This document shows, one piece after another, positions 30,229-42,559 of a stretch of 64,000 bases of DNA (position 1 is the stretch's first letter; each line of letters opens with the position of its first letter). The notes beneath the pieces are model-generated. The model saw nothing but the letters and a program-made list of their open reading frames with translations. It made no database searches and was not told the origin of the DNA. The stretch covers positions 21,984,001-22,048,000 of the forward strand of contig NC_083876.1 in assembly GCF_032452875.1 (NCBI RefSeq). Direction: 5' to 3'. Both the position numbers and the translations under genes were made by a program. The DNA is from Bos javanicus (taxonomy: Eukaryota; Chordata; Mammalia; Artiodactyla; Bovidae).

Positions 30229-32649
30229 TGACAACAATACTGGCTCATTAATAAAATAACAGTACAGTCCTGCTTGTCTTCCCTTGATTTTTGAAAGTCC
30301 TGTCCTTCTAAAGGTCAGAGTGGTAAGCAGACGGCCAGTCTGCTTCAAGAGGCTGCAGACAAACAATGGAATTGCTCAGGCCACCTGCCAAGTCAGCAAG
30401 CAGGAGGAAACCAAACAGCCAGAAAAGAAAGACAGGGATTATTGTTGCTGCTCATTTAGTAACATCCAAGGTGGTGATAGGTACAAGAGTGTGGAGCACG
30501 TTGTCAGAAAGTATAAACTGAGTCCAGTCCTTCCTCACAACTTAACCAACATCTTAAGCCAAGTTTGCCAGGGTTCAGTCCATTGAAGGAAACTGGTGAT
30601 CACACCTCTTTCATTCAGAAGAAAATGTGTAACTTAGATCCAACCAGGAAGTGTCAAAGACAAAAGCCTCAGAGAAGACTTATTTTCAAAATCTTTGTTC
30701 ATAGGGTTGTATTAGTATCTAATAATAATATCCTGAAAAGAATGTGACAGGAAGGGGCAGAAGAAGTAGCTTCACTGGGACCTGGGACCTGGTGCACAGA
30801 CACTGCAATTCCATGTTTCTCTTTCTTTCTCCTGAGTATGCAAAACAGGAATCTGGTCCAAGGCCCAAAAGTTCTGAGTTTTTTTTTGTTCAGAGTGAGT
30901 TTTTGTCCAGTTTCTGTGTTTCTTTTCTGGTAAGGTGATTTCAGGAAAACTCTTTCTTTTCCCAGTATTACTCATTTCCAAGAGTCTGAGATTGGACATT
31001 GGATGTTGTTTTATAATGAACATGAAACCAGAACCAGCTCAGCATCATGACACAGAAAAATCATAAGCTCCTTGGGAGAAATTTGAGAAACGGGTTGTAA
31101 AATCAAAAGAATCAAAAGTTCTTTTCTAAGACATGCTTGGGAACTCAGAATGCATTTTTCCGTAGGAAATTTTAGACCAGTCCACCGCAGCCAGTGGTAC
31201 TCATCACAAAGGCCAAGAGAGTGCTATACTAACAACACTCTAGAACCTGATCAGCACTGCTGAGAGGACACATCACAAGTCCCAAGTAGGCCCATCACAA
31301 GTCTCAACCATGGCCCTCTTGCTTTCCCTATTTAGTGGCAAGATCTTCTACTATCTTCCAACCCCCATTTGGCTCCAGTGAGCCCTGCAGGAGGTTTCCG
31401 CCCAGAGTGAGGCAAGGCCACCCCAGCGAAGGCCTTTCAAGGACCTTGCAAGGCCCACAGGGCCTGCATGGTGGGGCTTGGCTGAGGAGAAGCTTCCAGC
31501 AGAGGAGGAGGATGAGAGCCTCCAGATTCGAGAATTAGAGCCGTGCCCCAGTGAGAATAGGATTCCACAGGAAGTTTTCACTCAGTCTGGTGGGGCAGGA
31601 AAGGTGCTTAGAGGGGGAGTAGAAAGGACCAGATGGCGAAGGGAGGCAGAGCCTGATAGGAAGAGATTTTAAGGGAAGTAATTTTCCTGGTAATGGTTTC
31701 GTCAGAGGGTCCTTTAAAAGCCCCAGGAGAAGAGCAGCAGTGGAGATTTTCTGTTGTCATCGTCACTGGTGAAGGCCCCTTTAAATGAACCTGACTTATC
31801 TGCGGTTCAGCCCCCCATCTCGCCTGGGCCCCAAGTCCTGCCTCAGACCGTGTTCACATGACCATACCCTTAACCTCCTCTTCCAGGACTGGGACATCCT
31901 GTTTCAACACAGTGTCAGGATTTATCCTCCAGCACCAGAGGGCAAGTCAGAGATGCTTCTGCTTTTGGAACTGATTAGGTTCCGGTCTGTTTGTAAGAAC
32001 ACATTCTAGGACCAAACCCTTATATCTCTGGGGCCAGGACAATGCAAAAGTTGCTCTGCTTTTCCTTCTTCCTCTCAAATACTAAAGACCCACTATGTGC
32101 TGGACTGACTTTGGTCTTGAAGGAACAAGAATGAATACTAATGGCGCTTGGGTGGAACGGTTGGCGACAACACACTTCAACACAAAGCGGTAAATATTAT
32201 GGAATCATTTGGAATCCAAGCCATTGACACAAAAGGAGGAAATGAGTAATTCTTCCCATCCATGTGTTAAAGAGGCCTAAAACAGTGGGGGCCAGAGTGG
32301 GAGCCTCTCAGGAAGCCACAGTGAGTGCACACAGTTGTAACCACCTCTGAGGAACCAAAGGAGTGAGTCTTGGTTAGCCTGTAGTCATCAAGATCAAAGC
32401 AATCCCACTCTGCTTGGGTTCTTTGACATCTAATCAACAGATTCACCCAGATGCTTGCTCACTCATGCTGCCTTTTAGCCATGTGGCTTTTCTTCCCACT
32501 TCCAACCTACAGACATTTTGGGGAATCCCCATGTGAAGGAAACCTAGAGAGCGGAAAACCAGAGCAGTAATGGGCAGAATCTGTTGGGCTGAAGCCTGAC
32601 AACTCCACCGTCTGAGATTTGTTTTCTCATTGGCTCTGATTCTACCAGT
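30229..32649. other. Unique repeat-poor DNA, 2.4 kb
   Basis: No repeat or gene family recognised. GC content rises compared with the flanks. Open frames of 60-100 codons, including 30284-30586, start without recognisable context and show no familiar motif. No splice-bounded exon could be defended by eye. Confidence 0.45.
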
Positions 32650-32815
32650 TAGGGGGTGGATGAATCGGGCAACTTATTTTAACCTCCTTGTGATTCAACT
32701 TCCTCAGCTTCAAAAGGCGGATTTCCCAACCTTGTGGATTTGTTATGAGAGTGAAACGATACAATGCACAGAAAACGCAAGGCACACTGCCTGGCAGAAA
32801 ATGGGCCCGGAAGAG
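32650..32815 (-). repeat. MIR SINE
   Basis: 'caacttattttaacctcctt', 'cttcctcagcttcaaaagg', 'tttgttatgagagtgaaac' and 'cacactgcctggcag' are the MIR core and 3' part in reverse, in the right order. Confidence 0.7.
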
Positions 32816-35059
32816 CTGGCAACCACTAGTTCCGTTTGCCTCTTCTCTCTAGAGGCTGCCCCAGGCCAAGAAACAGGAAGGCTGCTTCCCCTGTGGTTCT
32901 CAGAGGTGTCACCTCTCACAACCCACATTCCAGGGCCTGCAGTGGGCCCTGCTCTGGACCCCAGGAAGACACGTGCATCTATGAGATTACCAGTCAAGAT
33001 GTGGTCCCCCAGAGCCTGATGCCAGGAAATGTCACCAGATGGTTTCTCCCTTCACCCTGGAGTCTAGGGTTTCCACCGTCTGGACATCCGTCATGGCCAT
33101 ATGCTGCCACCCTCAGGGCAATGCTCCCTGTAGGTCCCCTGCCTGCCAGCCAGAGCCTGGGGCACTGCTTTCCTTTCCATTTCCCACAGTGATCTAGGGT
33201 TTGGTCCAGAAGGAACGGAGAAGTCGGGTGGGGGACAGGCAGTTGTGTACGAGGCCTGGCTGTCTTTTGATCAGATGCTGCGTCATCTGATGCCCCTGTG
33301 GGAAAACTTTCCTCCACCACGTCTGGATCCACGGGGCCATGGGATGAAGCTTTGGGGAGGAGCAGTGTGTGAAGATAGTAGTTCCTGGAGTATTTTCCCC
33401 TCCCTGTATCTTCTGTTTCCTTTCCCCACTTCCAACGTGGTGGCAGGCTCGGATCTTATAGTCTCGGGGCAGGGGTGGTATCCCTGAGCATGTTTGGAAG
33501 ATGGAGCAGGAGACAAGCAGCCTGCAAGCCTCTTTGAGTTGTGCTTTCTAGAAGTTTCTTTAAGGAAACACGCCCAGGCTCTGAAAGAAGTGAGAGGAAG
33601 AGACTATAAAGAGAATGTTTTGAAGAAATAAGGTTGCCCAAGCTTCCCTCTTGCTCTGATTTCGCCTCCAAACTGGAAACAGAGACCCCAGACGGGAGTT
33701 GAAGACAAGGTCTGGGGTGTACGTGCTGGTTTTCTTTTGGTACATCACCTGTCCCCACAAAGCTGGAAGCTTAAAATACCACTCACGGTTTTGGTTCTGT
33801 AGAACCAGCCGGTCTCACTTACAAGCTACAATTCTGTCCTGTAGGTCCAATCTGGTGGAGCTGGATCTCTGCTCAGAGTATCACAAGACTGAAGTCAGGG
33901 TGTCAGCCAGGCTGGGAGAAATCCACTCCAAGCTCACTTGGATTGGAAGAACTCAGTTTCCTGGCGCTCGTGGGGCTGAGGCCCATGCTCCCCTGCTGGC
34001 CGCCAGTCAGGGCCGCTCTCCATTCTCCCTTCAGGCCAACAGTGGTGTGTTGAATCCTTCCCGTGCTTTGAATCCTTGACGTCCTCCTCTATAAGCAGGA
34101 AAAACGCTCCGCTTGTAAAAGACTTAGGTAATTAGGTCAGTTCCACGTGAATGCTCTCCCTAATGTAAGGTCAACTGATTCAGAACTTCAGTTACACCTG
34201 CAAAATCTCTACACAGCAGTACCCAGACTACTGTTTGTTGATCACTAAGGGAAGGCGTGTGTACCCCTGGAGCCAGGAATCGTGGAGGCTGTCATAGAAT
34301 TCCACCTCCTGTACTCCTGGAGCAAGCAACTGAAACTTGCTTCCCTGCAGAACCATTAAGGCAGCAGAAGGACAGAGTGGGTAATGCCGTCCAGGGATAC
34401 AGGCCCACAGGGACCCCTGCAGAGATGCTCACACAGTCCAGGTTTGACATGAGACTAACAGGACAATGTTAACTCCCCAGTCATGAAGCCACCACGTGGA
34501 ACAAGTGGGCATGTGAGAAGTGACCGGCTGTAATTGTGCTCTCAAAAGCATGCACTTAGACACACCATTAGAAATGAAATTGACTTACAGAAATCAATGA
34601 CAGTGATATTTCTTTCACAGCCACAGGATAGCAGTGGGAGACCTCAGTACCTTCAACACTACCTCTAGTACCTGATATGTTTTTTCTTGACTGAATGAGT
34701 GAACAAAGGAATGAAACTAGTAATGAATGGTTGGCAAAAGTTCACAAGAGCCATCAGCTTCATGAATCAACCTTTCTTTAAGTAATGGGAAAGGAAAAAA
34801 ATGTGTCAGGGAAGCTCTTCAAAAAAAGTGTTTGGTGAAAAGTTATTAAGTATTATGTTAAAAAATAATTCTTTAATCAAGATTCCTGGGAAAATGCTAG
34901 ATCACAATGGTAAGCCAGTTTCTTTCCTGCAGGATTTTTTTTTTTTTTTAACATCTTTTACAATGCCAGTGTACATTATTATATAATAACATATGTGGGA
35001 CAGTATATGTATCATTTTCAAAATTCATTTGAAAACAGAGAGCCCCCTTTGTTCCTGAC
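32816..35059. other. Unique repeat-poor DNA, 2.2 kb
   Basis: No repeat recognised. Frames of 112-129 codons overlap each other on both strands (32630-33760 and 33699-34079), typical of chance ORFs in GC-richer DNA. No motif or family resemblance seen. Confidence 0.45.
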
Positions 35060-35530
35060 AGTGTATTGATAAGAATGAGGTGGGTCATGCCATTGTAACG
35101 AAATCTCAGTGGTTTACAACAATGTTTCTCTTCTCTTTCACTTTACATGACAACTGCTAGGTGGCCGTAGATCTTTTCAACATCTTCTTCACTCTTGGAT
35201 GAAGACTAAGAGGGCAGCTCCCATATACACCACTGCTGGTCTCGTGGTGGAAATCAAAAGAAAACTGTAGAATCTTGCCATGGTCTTAAGATCTTGCTGG
35301 AAGTGGCACCCATTTTATTGGCGGAAACAAGTCTCACATGGTCAAGTCTCATATAAATAGACCATATATAACCCTCATACGGGGAGCATTTAGCAATACT
35401 GTTTGTGTGTGGAACACACTTTTTAAAAGCCCCACATTAGGGATGGAGAACTTGACAGTCACTCTGGGCTGGGGACACCCCATATTGCCAGTGACAGAGG
35501 AAGGAGTCAGAACCACAGGGTAGAGTGAGA
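35060..35530 (+). repeat. Ancient MER-type DNA transposon (probable hAT)
   Basis: 'tgtaacgaaatctcagtgg', 'tttacaacaatgtttctc', 'cttcttcactcttggatg' and 'aacaagtctcacatggtc' resemble a degraded mammalian MER element of the hAT-Charlie kind. Orientation and exact family are uncertain. Confidence 0.4.
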
Positions 35531-36267
35531 TTAGACCAAAGACAAATCTTGGCTTTCACCCCAAATCTATCATACGTGTAGTTTGTGCTTTTCTGTCAAC
35601 TTGAGAAAAACGGTAAACAAAAGCAAAATGTATAATTAGCTGAACTTTCACTGCTTTAGCTTAATATGCCTAGATATTTTTAAAAGAAGAAAAACATTAA
35701 CTCTTCCACTATCTTTGGCCTAAAAATTCTGATGGTTGGCCATATCCAAGAGAAAATTGAAACCTGCCTGCTCCTCTTGAAAGGGAGCAGAGTTTATTTG
35801 GTTTTCCGTATGCTATGAATGATACGGAACTCCATGAATAGGAAATTAGCACAGGCCACCCGAGGCTCATCTTTCCTGACAGGGCTGTGAGCAGGTCCGA
35901 CTGGCGCTGCCAATGTGTCACTGCAGATAGGTCCAGATGACTTGATGAAAAACAAACAGTTGTGTCTAAATGACTACCTAACTCTGGGCTATATCTGAGC
36001 GGATAACAAAGCTGGTGAAAGGCTTCAAAATCCCAATGAGAGAACATGGTATTCTGCTACCAAAATAAGGAAGAGGATTTAAGAGAAAAAGGCACAAATC
36101 CAAGGTTGATGATTGGGGCTTTTATTTTCTTTTTCTACTTGTTGCCCTTACCTTCTCTTCTTTTGAGCTTGGCAGGGGACTGAGAGAACTTGCCCAAATT
36201 GAGAAAAAATAAAAACAATAAGTATGGTCATTACCAGCTGGGATCAGTAATTAGCCAATAGGTATAG
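35531..36267. other. Unique DNA
   Basis: No gene or repeat recognised. The 112-codon antisense frame at 35709-36047 has no family resemblance. Confidence 0.5.
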
Positions 36268-36276
36268 TCAAACTTC

Positions 36277-36483
36277 GGGCTTCCCAGGTGGCACAGTAGA
36301 AAAGAATCTGCCAGCCAGTGCAGAAGACGCAAGAGATGTGAGTTTGATCCCTGGATCAGGAAGATCCCCTGGAGCAGGAAATGGCAACCCACTCCAGTAT
36401 TCTTTCCTGGGAAACCCCACAGAGAGAGGAGCCTGGCAAGCTACAGTCCATGGGGTTGCAAAGAGTCAGACATGACTGAGCAC
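36277..36483 (+). repeat. Bov-tA SINE with 9-bp target-site duplication
   Basis: Head 'gggcttcccaggtggcacag', B box 'gagtttgatcc', A-monomer ending 'agtcagacatgactgagc'. TCAAACTTC is repeated exactly at 36268-36276 and 36484-36492. Confidence 0.93.
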
Positions 36484-36492
36484 TCAAACTTC

Positions 36493-37344
36493 ATTCTCCT
36501 GGCTGCATCCTGAAAGCACATCAAATTTTTACAGATAATCCCAGTAACAGTTTCATCCCAGTGAATCCATATCTGACATTTCCAGAGTAGGGATTACTCA
36601 GCGAGCTCCACTTCTGTAAGAAATACCTTTATACTCTTGCCCTGAGTTGCTGACCTGTTCAATACAGTTAGAGAACCACTTTCAAGATCAGCTTTAAAAC
36701 AGGATCACATCTACTGGACTCGCTCACCTGTCACTGCCTCCACCATTCACTCTGGTCCCTTCATTAAAGAAACTTTTCTAATGATGTGAAAACAAACTTT
36801 TAATATACACTCACCACACAGACATATACCATGTACAGTTATATGTCTTAAGTAAAAACTTACTTTAAAACCAAACAGTTATACATTAGTAGCTAGAAAG
36901 ACCATGATTGAAATCTTCTGTTCTAACAAAGCTTCTTTAAGGTGGTCTTAATTGATGCCCTATCAAAAAGCCTAGAACTGACCCACAGAGTGTTTTATAA
37001 ATGTGTGGGTTTACCCTTTCCTGGGTCATGTGTTTTGAACAGCGTAACTATTAAGGCTTGTATTTTCATCCCTGCTCCCAAGCTACTTGGCTTCACAGAC
37101 AATACAATTGAGCTGAATTTGATTTTGAATGAAACTAGTCCTTGTTCTCAGCTACATGTCATCAGGATTTGCAGCCAGTACCCCAGGTGGATATGATGGG
37201 CTTTTTCTTTACACACAAAAGAAGTTGTGTTTCAAGTCTTTTAAGTGGTTTTATGCAAAATAAGTTAGTTTGTACTGCCTAAAATGAGGACAAATCCATC
37301 AGAGTGTTTACAAAACAATAATCTACACTCTTCTCCTCCACGTG
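36493..37344. other. Unique DNA
   Basis: No gene or repeat recognised. Confidence 0.5.
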
Positions 37345-37474
37345 GGTTTTTTGTTTGTTTGTATTTTGGCCTTGCCACACACCATGTGGAATCTTAGTTC
37401 CCAACCAGGGATCAAAACTGCACCCCCTGCAGTGGAAGTGCAGTCTTAACCACTGGACCACCAGGGACGTCCCC
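37345..37474 (-). repeat. Short CHR-type tRNA SINE
   Basis: 'ttggccttgccacacaccatg', 'cttagttcccaaccagggatc' and 'ggaccaccagggacgtcc' give tail, body and reversed head. Confidence 0.8.
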
Positions 37475-38267
37475 ACATGTCTTTATAAGAGTTTGATTAA
37501 ATTATTTTGTTAGGTAAAACCTATCATTAAGATGTAATAAGAACCCCCTACATAACTTATAACTAGAAGTCAGGGCTAATCACCTTGAAACACTGAACAA
37601 TTTCTCAACTTGGTGCTTATTATTAAACTGTCCAGAGAAATGGAATATGATATTTTATTTTCTTCTAGGCTATGAAGAATATATACTATAGTTATAGCTT
37701 TGATTTTTAAGTGTTATAAGTTATTTTTCCAACTTTTCATAGTACCAGAGAACTAGAGGAAATTTGAAGAAAGAAGAAAATGGTCAGAACTCCTGTCAGT
37801 GAAGACCACAGATGTGAGCTAACTTGACTATGGCAAATTACTCCCTGTTGGAGAGAAAAGAGTATGTCGTTGGCTTATAAATATTTCAGGTGGAAAGTTT
37901 TAAATTTCCCTTTTATAAAAGCCAGCTTTAAGAGAACCTGAATCCCGTTGCCTGAACCCAAAACTTTTCACTTTTCCCTTTCCCCTCCATGACCCCTTCC
38001 CACCCCATCTGCATAAAACTTTCAAAAAATATAAAGCGTCCCTTTTAGAATCCAATAGACAAATTCACCATGAATAATTTTACACCTTGGGGAATGTAAA
38101 AGGTCATTTTCCATGAGCCTAACAAAGAAAATTTCTGTCCTGCCGAGAAGTCATGACCACATTTGATGACAGGTTTTCCTTACATCTTGATGATATTCAC
38201 TCACACTCAACCGAGAAAACAGAACAGATGCTTCTCCGATTTCATAGCACAAATCCACAAACCTTCT
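37475..38267. other. Unique DNA
   Basis: No gene or repeat recognised. Confidence 0.5.
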
Positions 38268-38402
38268 TTTATTTTTCTCTATTTTGGCTGTGCCGGGTCT
38301 CAGCTGGGGCACGCTGGATGTTTAGTTGTGGCATGTGGGATCCAGTTCCCCAGCCAGGCATTGAACCTGGGCCCCCCTGCATTGGACCACCTGAGAAATT
38401 CC
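38268..38402 (-). repeat. Short CHR-type tRNA SINE, damaged
   Basis: 'ttttggctgtgccgggtctc', 'gttgtggcatgtgggatcc' and 'gccaggcattgaacctggg' are the reversed SINE body. Part of the tRNA-like head is deleted ('ttggaccacctgagaaattcc'). Confidence 0.78.
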
Positions 38403-38639
38403 CACAAGCCTTCTCTTACCCACTCGTGTTCTTTGTTCTCCCCTTTGCTGAGGGAAGAGGTGCTTCTGCTCCTACTCAGCATCTCTTCTGACCCTCTGGA
38501 GCCATCTCTCTCTCATTTTTACCAGGAGGCCCTCCACCCTTGCACTTCTTCCCCCCATCCTTTATTTTTCATTCTCTGAATCCCTCAGCATATGGACATG
38601 ATTATGTGTTTCATTCTCAAAAAACCAACGATGAGTACA

Positions 38640-39060
38640 ATTAAAACACTCCTTCGGCCCCACAGCACCCTCTCCTCCTGACTCACTGCTCTTCTCATCT
38701 TCGCAGCAAAACTTCTCAAAATGTATGTCTACACACTGTCTTCACCCCTAAACCCCCTTCTCCCCTCCCCTGACTGCACCTAACAGGGTTACTGACAAGC
38801 TGTATGTTGCCATTCCCAAGGTCATGTACCTGCTGCCCTCATGTAACCTGAACTCCCAAGAGCTGTCAAACAGGGGACCACTTCCTCATTCTTCAAACAC
38901 ATTTCCCCCTTGATAGTTCCACACCTTCCTTAGTTTCCTCCTATGTTCCTGCCCACTGCTTTTCTGTCTCTCATGCTCCTCCTCTTCCTTGGCCCAGGCT
39001 CTAAGGTTGCAATGCCTCTGATTTAGTCCTCCTTCTCAGCACTTATTCCCTGAGATGAAA
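38640..39060 (+). repeat. L2 LINE fragment
   Basis: 'gcaaaacttctcaaaatg', 'actgacaagctgtatgttgcc', 'tcctcctatgttcctgccc' and 'ctctgatttagtcctcc' track the pyrimidine-rich ORF2 3' region of L2 in sense, with decay and deletions. Confidence 0.55.
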
Positions 39061-39089
39061 TACTATTTGTGTGCTAGTGACTTCAGAGT

Positions 39090-39640
39090 CATCAGTTAGG
39101 ACTCATACTGCAAATAACCAAAAATCAAACTGTCTTAAGTAATAAAGGGGGGTTATTGGTTCCCATAACTGAAAAGTTCAGATGCAAGATAGTTTTCGTG
39201 GCTTCAGCAACATTATCAGGAATTTCTTTTCAAGTGTCTGTCCCACCTCCAATGTTATTGGCTTCATTTCAAGCTGATGTCCTTCGTGTTGAGAAAATGG
39301 CTACAGCAGTTACAGATATTAATCACAAATCATGCTGCCAAAATGAGAGAGAAGGTTGATTTCTAGTTGCTTTCTTCATGCTCTCAGAAGAACAGGAAAC
39401 ATTCTTTCTTAGAAGATCCCAGAAGTGTGACTCCACATGTCCCATGGGCCCCAGTTTTTCACAGACATACTTCTAATCTATTTCCTTTGGATAAGGTAAT
39501 GCCATGTGCAGGGTGGCTTCAATCTAAGTTACCTAAGTCAATAACAATGACATAGGAGAGGATTATCTTGATGAAGATAAAACAGTCATGAATCCATGTC
39601 AGATTTCAGGTGAGGAGTCAATTCCCTCCTAATAATATGG
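39090..39640. repeat. Ancient interspersed repeat, family unsure
   Basis: 'ggggttattggttcccataac', 'tgaaaagttcagatgc', 'ttggcttcatttcaagctg' and 'cttagaagatcccagaag' resemble a mammal-wide repeat with the 'TTTATTGGCTCATGTAACTGAAAAG' signature. I cannot assign class or strand. Confidence 0.4.
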
Positions 39641-39849
39641 GTGCCACACAGTGGTGATGGGAAAGAAAGCATTGGGGGAGGTACCTCATACTGTTTTCAA
39701 AATTATGCTTTATCTCTGATTTCTTTTCTGTGCTCCAGACTTAAATATCCAACTATCTGTTTTGACATTTTGTGATATAATCAAATGAGCACTCTTGACT
39801 CTCTGTTACCCCCATCTGCCCTCACCAAGTCTGGTTTCTCCAACAAGGA

Positions 39850-40030
39850 CCTCCTTGAATAGCACAGGGAACTCTGTTCAATGTTATGTGGCAACCTGGA
39901 TGGGAGGGGAGTTTAGGGGAGAATGGACACATGTATATGTATGGCTGAGTTGCTCCATGGTACACCTAAAACTATCACAACATTGTTAATAAGCTATACT
40001 CCAATATGAAGTTTAAAAAAATTAAAAAAG
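39850..40030 (+). repeat. L1 3' UTR end, sense
   Basis: 'gaatagcacagggaactctg', 'ggatgggaggggagtttag' and 'acacctaaaactatcacaac', then 'atactccaatatgaagttt' and an A-rich tail. This is the sense form of the L1 tail. The same sequence appears antisense at 52566-52640. Confidence 0.8.
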
Positions 40031-40149
40031 AAATCCAGTTTCTTACCTAATATTCTGTTGTCAATAAACGGAACCACTATCACTTTGCAAAAGACCAAGA
40101 TTTAGAGATTTCCTTTGTCTTCTTGCTTGTCCTGACGCTCATAATCTAA

Positions 40150-41090
40150 TCCACCACCAAGTCCTATTGGTTCTATGTCCCAGTTATATACTGTGGCTAT
40201 TCATTTCCCCGTCTCCCTCCACTGTCACCTTCTAGGTTCACATCATCACTGTCTCTTGCCTAAACTATCGCAATCACCAATCAAATGTTGTCCTGATTTC
40301 CTTCTTGCCCTCCTATAATCCATTCTCAAAGGAGCCTCCAGAGTGGTCTTTCCAAAAAATCTGATCATTGCCTTTCAAAGGCTCTTAAATGTCACTGCCA
40401 TTTTTAAATCCCTTTAGTAATTTCTCAATCTATTTTTTTAAAGTATTTATTTATTTGGCTATGCCAGGTCTTAGTTACCACACGTGGGATCTAGTTCCCT
40501 GACCAGGAATCGAACCTGGGCCCCCTGCATTGGGAGCTCAGAGTCTTAGCCACTGGACCACCAGGGAAGTCCCCCTCTCAGCCTGTTTAGGTGGAAACCT
40601 CAACTCTTTATATGAAGGCCCTCCCTCATCTAGCTCAGGCCCACCTCTCCATCATTATCTCATTCCACTTCCTCTGTTCTCTTGTTCAAGAGACAGGCCT
40701 TTTTCACATGCTGCACATGGTCAGTTTGGATTTTCTTTCACTGTTGAACTCTTAGATCTCAACAGCCCGTTCTTTGATCATAACCTCTTATCCTTCCTGT
40801 TTCCTCCCTCCTACTTCAGTCACTCCTCCTTATGTTCTCCAGGCCCTGACTCCTTCCCCGATCCACAGTGTAGCCATCCCTCCACCTGTGCTTGCTTCCT
40901 GCCCAGCCAAGACAACGTTGAGAAATTCTACAATCACACATTAGCACCATTGTCTGATCTGACCTTTGGCCTTGGCTCTACCCAACACATTCTTCAACAA
41001 TCTTCCTCGTGTCTCAAGCCAAATCTTCTTTCATTCCCTTTAAATTGTCATCAATCTTCAATGTCATCCCCTCTCTCATCATCTAGCTTC
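40150..41090 (+). repeat. L2 LINE fragment with SINE inside
   Basis: 'atcactgtctcttgcctaaac', 'ccattctcaaaggagcctcc', 'aatctgatcattgcctttc' and later 'aaggccctccctcatctagc' are L2 3' consensus blocks in sense (ATCTGATCATGTCACTCCC, AAGGCCCTGCATGATCTGG). Match quality falls after about 40700. The 188-codon frame 40530-41096 starts inside the SINE and is a translation of L2 debris. Confidence 0.65.
40437..40574 (-). repeat. Short CHR-type tRNA SINE
   Basis: 'tatttatttggctatgcc', 'gtgggatctagttccctgacc', 'gaatcgaacctgggcc' and 'ggaccaccagggaagtccc': complete reversed copy, inserted in L2. Confidence 0.88.
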
Positions 41091-41103
41091 TTTTAAAAAA
41101 AAG

Positions 41104-41192
41104 ATATTTTTATTTATTTGGCTGCACAGGGTCTTAGTTGCTGCATGTGGAATCTAGTTCCCTGACCAAGGATTGACCCCTGAGAAGTCCCA
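41104..41192 (-). repeat. Short CHR-type tRNA SINE, deleted
   Basis: Tail and body ('tatttggctgcacagggtc', 'gaatctagttccctgacc') are present, but the region up to the head is deleted, leaving 'ctgagaagtccc'. Confidence 0.75.
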
Positions 41193-42559
41193 CATCTAGC
41201 TCTTAAATCACACACACAGAAAGCTCCCTCAGCCTCCTGCCCTTTTACCCACAAAATAAGATTTCTATTTTTAATTGTTTCTATCTTATCTCACAGAAAG
41301 ATTTTTTTAGTTTGGATGGTGTCTGCTGTAAGTACCAAAGTATTAAAATGAATAGAGTTTAAGCAGGAGGGAAATATAAACCTTCACATAACAAGAAGTC
41401 TGAAGTTTCAGGGTAGGTTCAGTAGCTGATGCCATCATGGACCTGTCTCCTTCCCGTCTCTCCACACTGCAGTCCTCATCAGGTTGGCCTTCACCTTTAG
41501 GTATCACTTCCTCACTCAACATAGTCCAAAGGCAGAAAGGTTAGTAGTGAGATCTCTTCGTATACCTGTTGACTTGAAAAATATTCACAACCTAAAAGTT
41601 GAGATGCTTTATTTGATAGGAGTTTTTAGGACTTCAAGCTCAGGAGGCAGCATCTCAAGTAACCCTGAGAGAACTGCGCTGAGGAGGTGAGGCAGGGAGC
41701 CAGGTTCTATAGAAGTTTTAGGTAGGCTGACTGGCAAAAGATTATTGTAAATTAAAGGAAAACCAGATATCTCAAGTTAAAGGATTTAGTGCTTTTCTAT
41801 GTATAGGAAGATATTCAAGAGTCTGGCCTCGCTGAAATCATCCTTTGTTATGCACCTCAGCTCCCTGGGGCCAGTATCCTGTGTGTTTTCTTATCCTGAG
41901 CTTCCGCTCCTCAGGGCTCACCCTAGGGAGTGGCTGCAGTTTCTGATGGCTGCTCGATGGCAGTCCTTCTTTCCTTCCTGAGTTTCCTCGGGGCTCACTG
42001 GATCCTGTTGAAGAGTTGCAATTGATGATATCCTTTGTTTATTGATACAGCAAGCAATGTTCCATTTATCATCTCTTCCATCAAAAGTGGAAATCTTCCC
42101 CAGGAGCAACCAGGGGTTGCTAGCAATGATCACACACACCTATGCTATAAACGTTTATAACTGCTAGCTCTCCATGAAAATGCAAATAATCCCCAGTAAT
42201 TTACCTTCAGTCAAGACCTTTTTTTCCTTTTAATTCCAGATCTCCACAACTGACCATCTTTTATACACTGACATAGTAAGATCTCCCAAGCATCTCTAAA
42301 GCTACTGCCACTGCTTTGCTGGTAAAGCCCATGGCTGACATCAGTCATCCCGATGAGATGGTTTAGAGTCATTTTATATCCTTCCATTTCCTCTACCTGT
42401 ATTCCAAGGAAAGCCCAGCATTGGGAGTCTCTCCTAAACATCTCCCAAATCCTTACTCAGGGGCAAGGTCCATATTCAAGAACTCATCACCTCTTTCTGC
42501 ACCATGGCAGTAGCTCCAAGTGTTCTCCATGTCTCTGGATTTTCCTGCACACCTTTAAT
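41193..42559. other. Unique DNA, 1.4 kb
   Basis: No gene or repeat recognised. Confidence 0.5.

Noticed and set aside
32630..34079. Overlapping 112-129-codon frames on both strands
   Set aside because: No recognisable motif, no splice or start context, mutual overlap on both strands, and part lies in MIR. Consistent with chance ORFs in GC-richer DNA.
40530..41096. 188-codon open frame
   Set aside because: Starts in the reversed head of a CHR-type SINE and continues through pyrimidine-rich L2 debris, giving a Ser/Pro/Leu-rich product without domain features.
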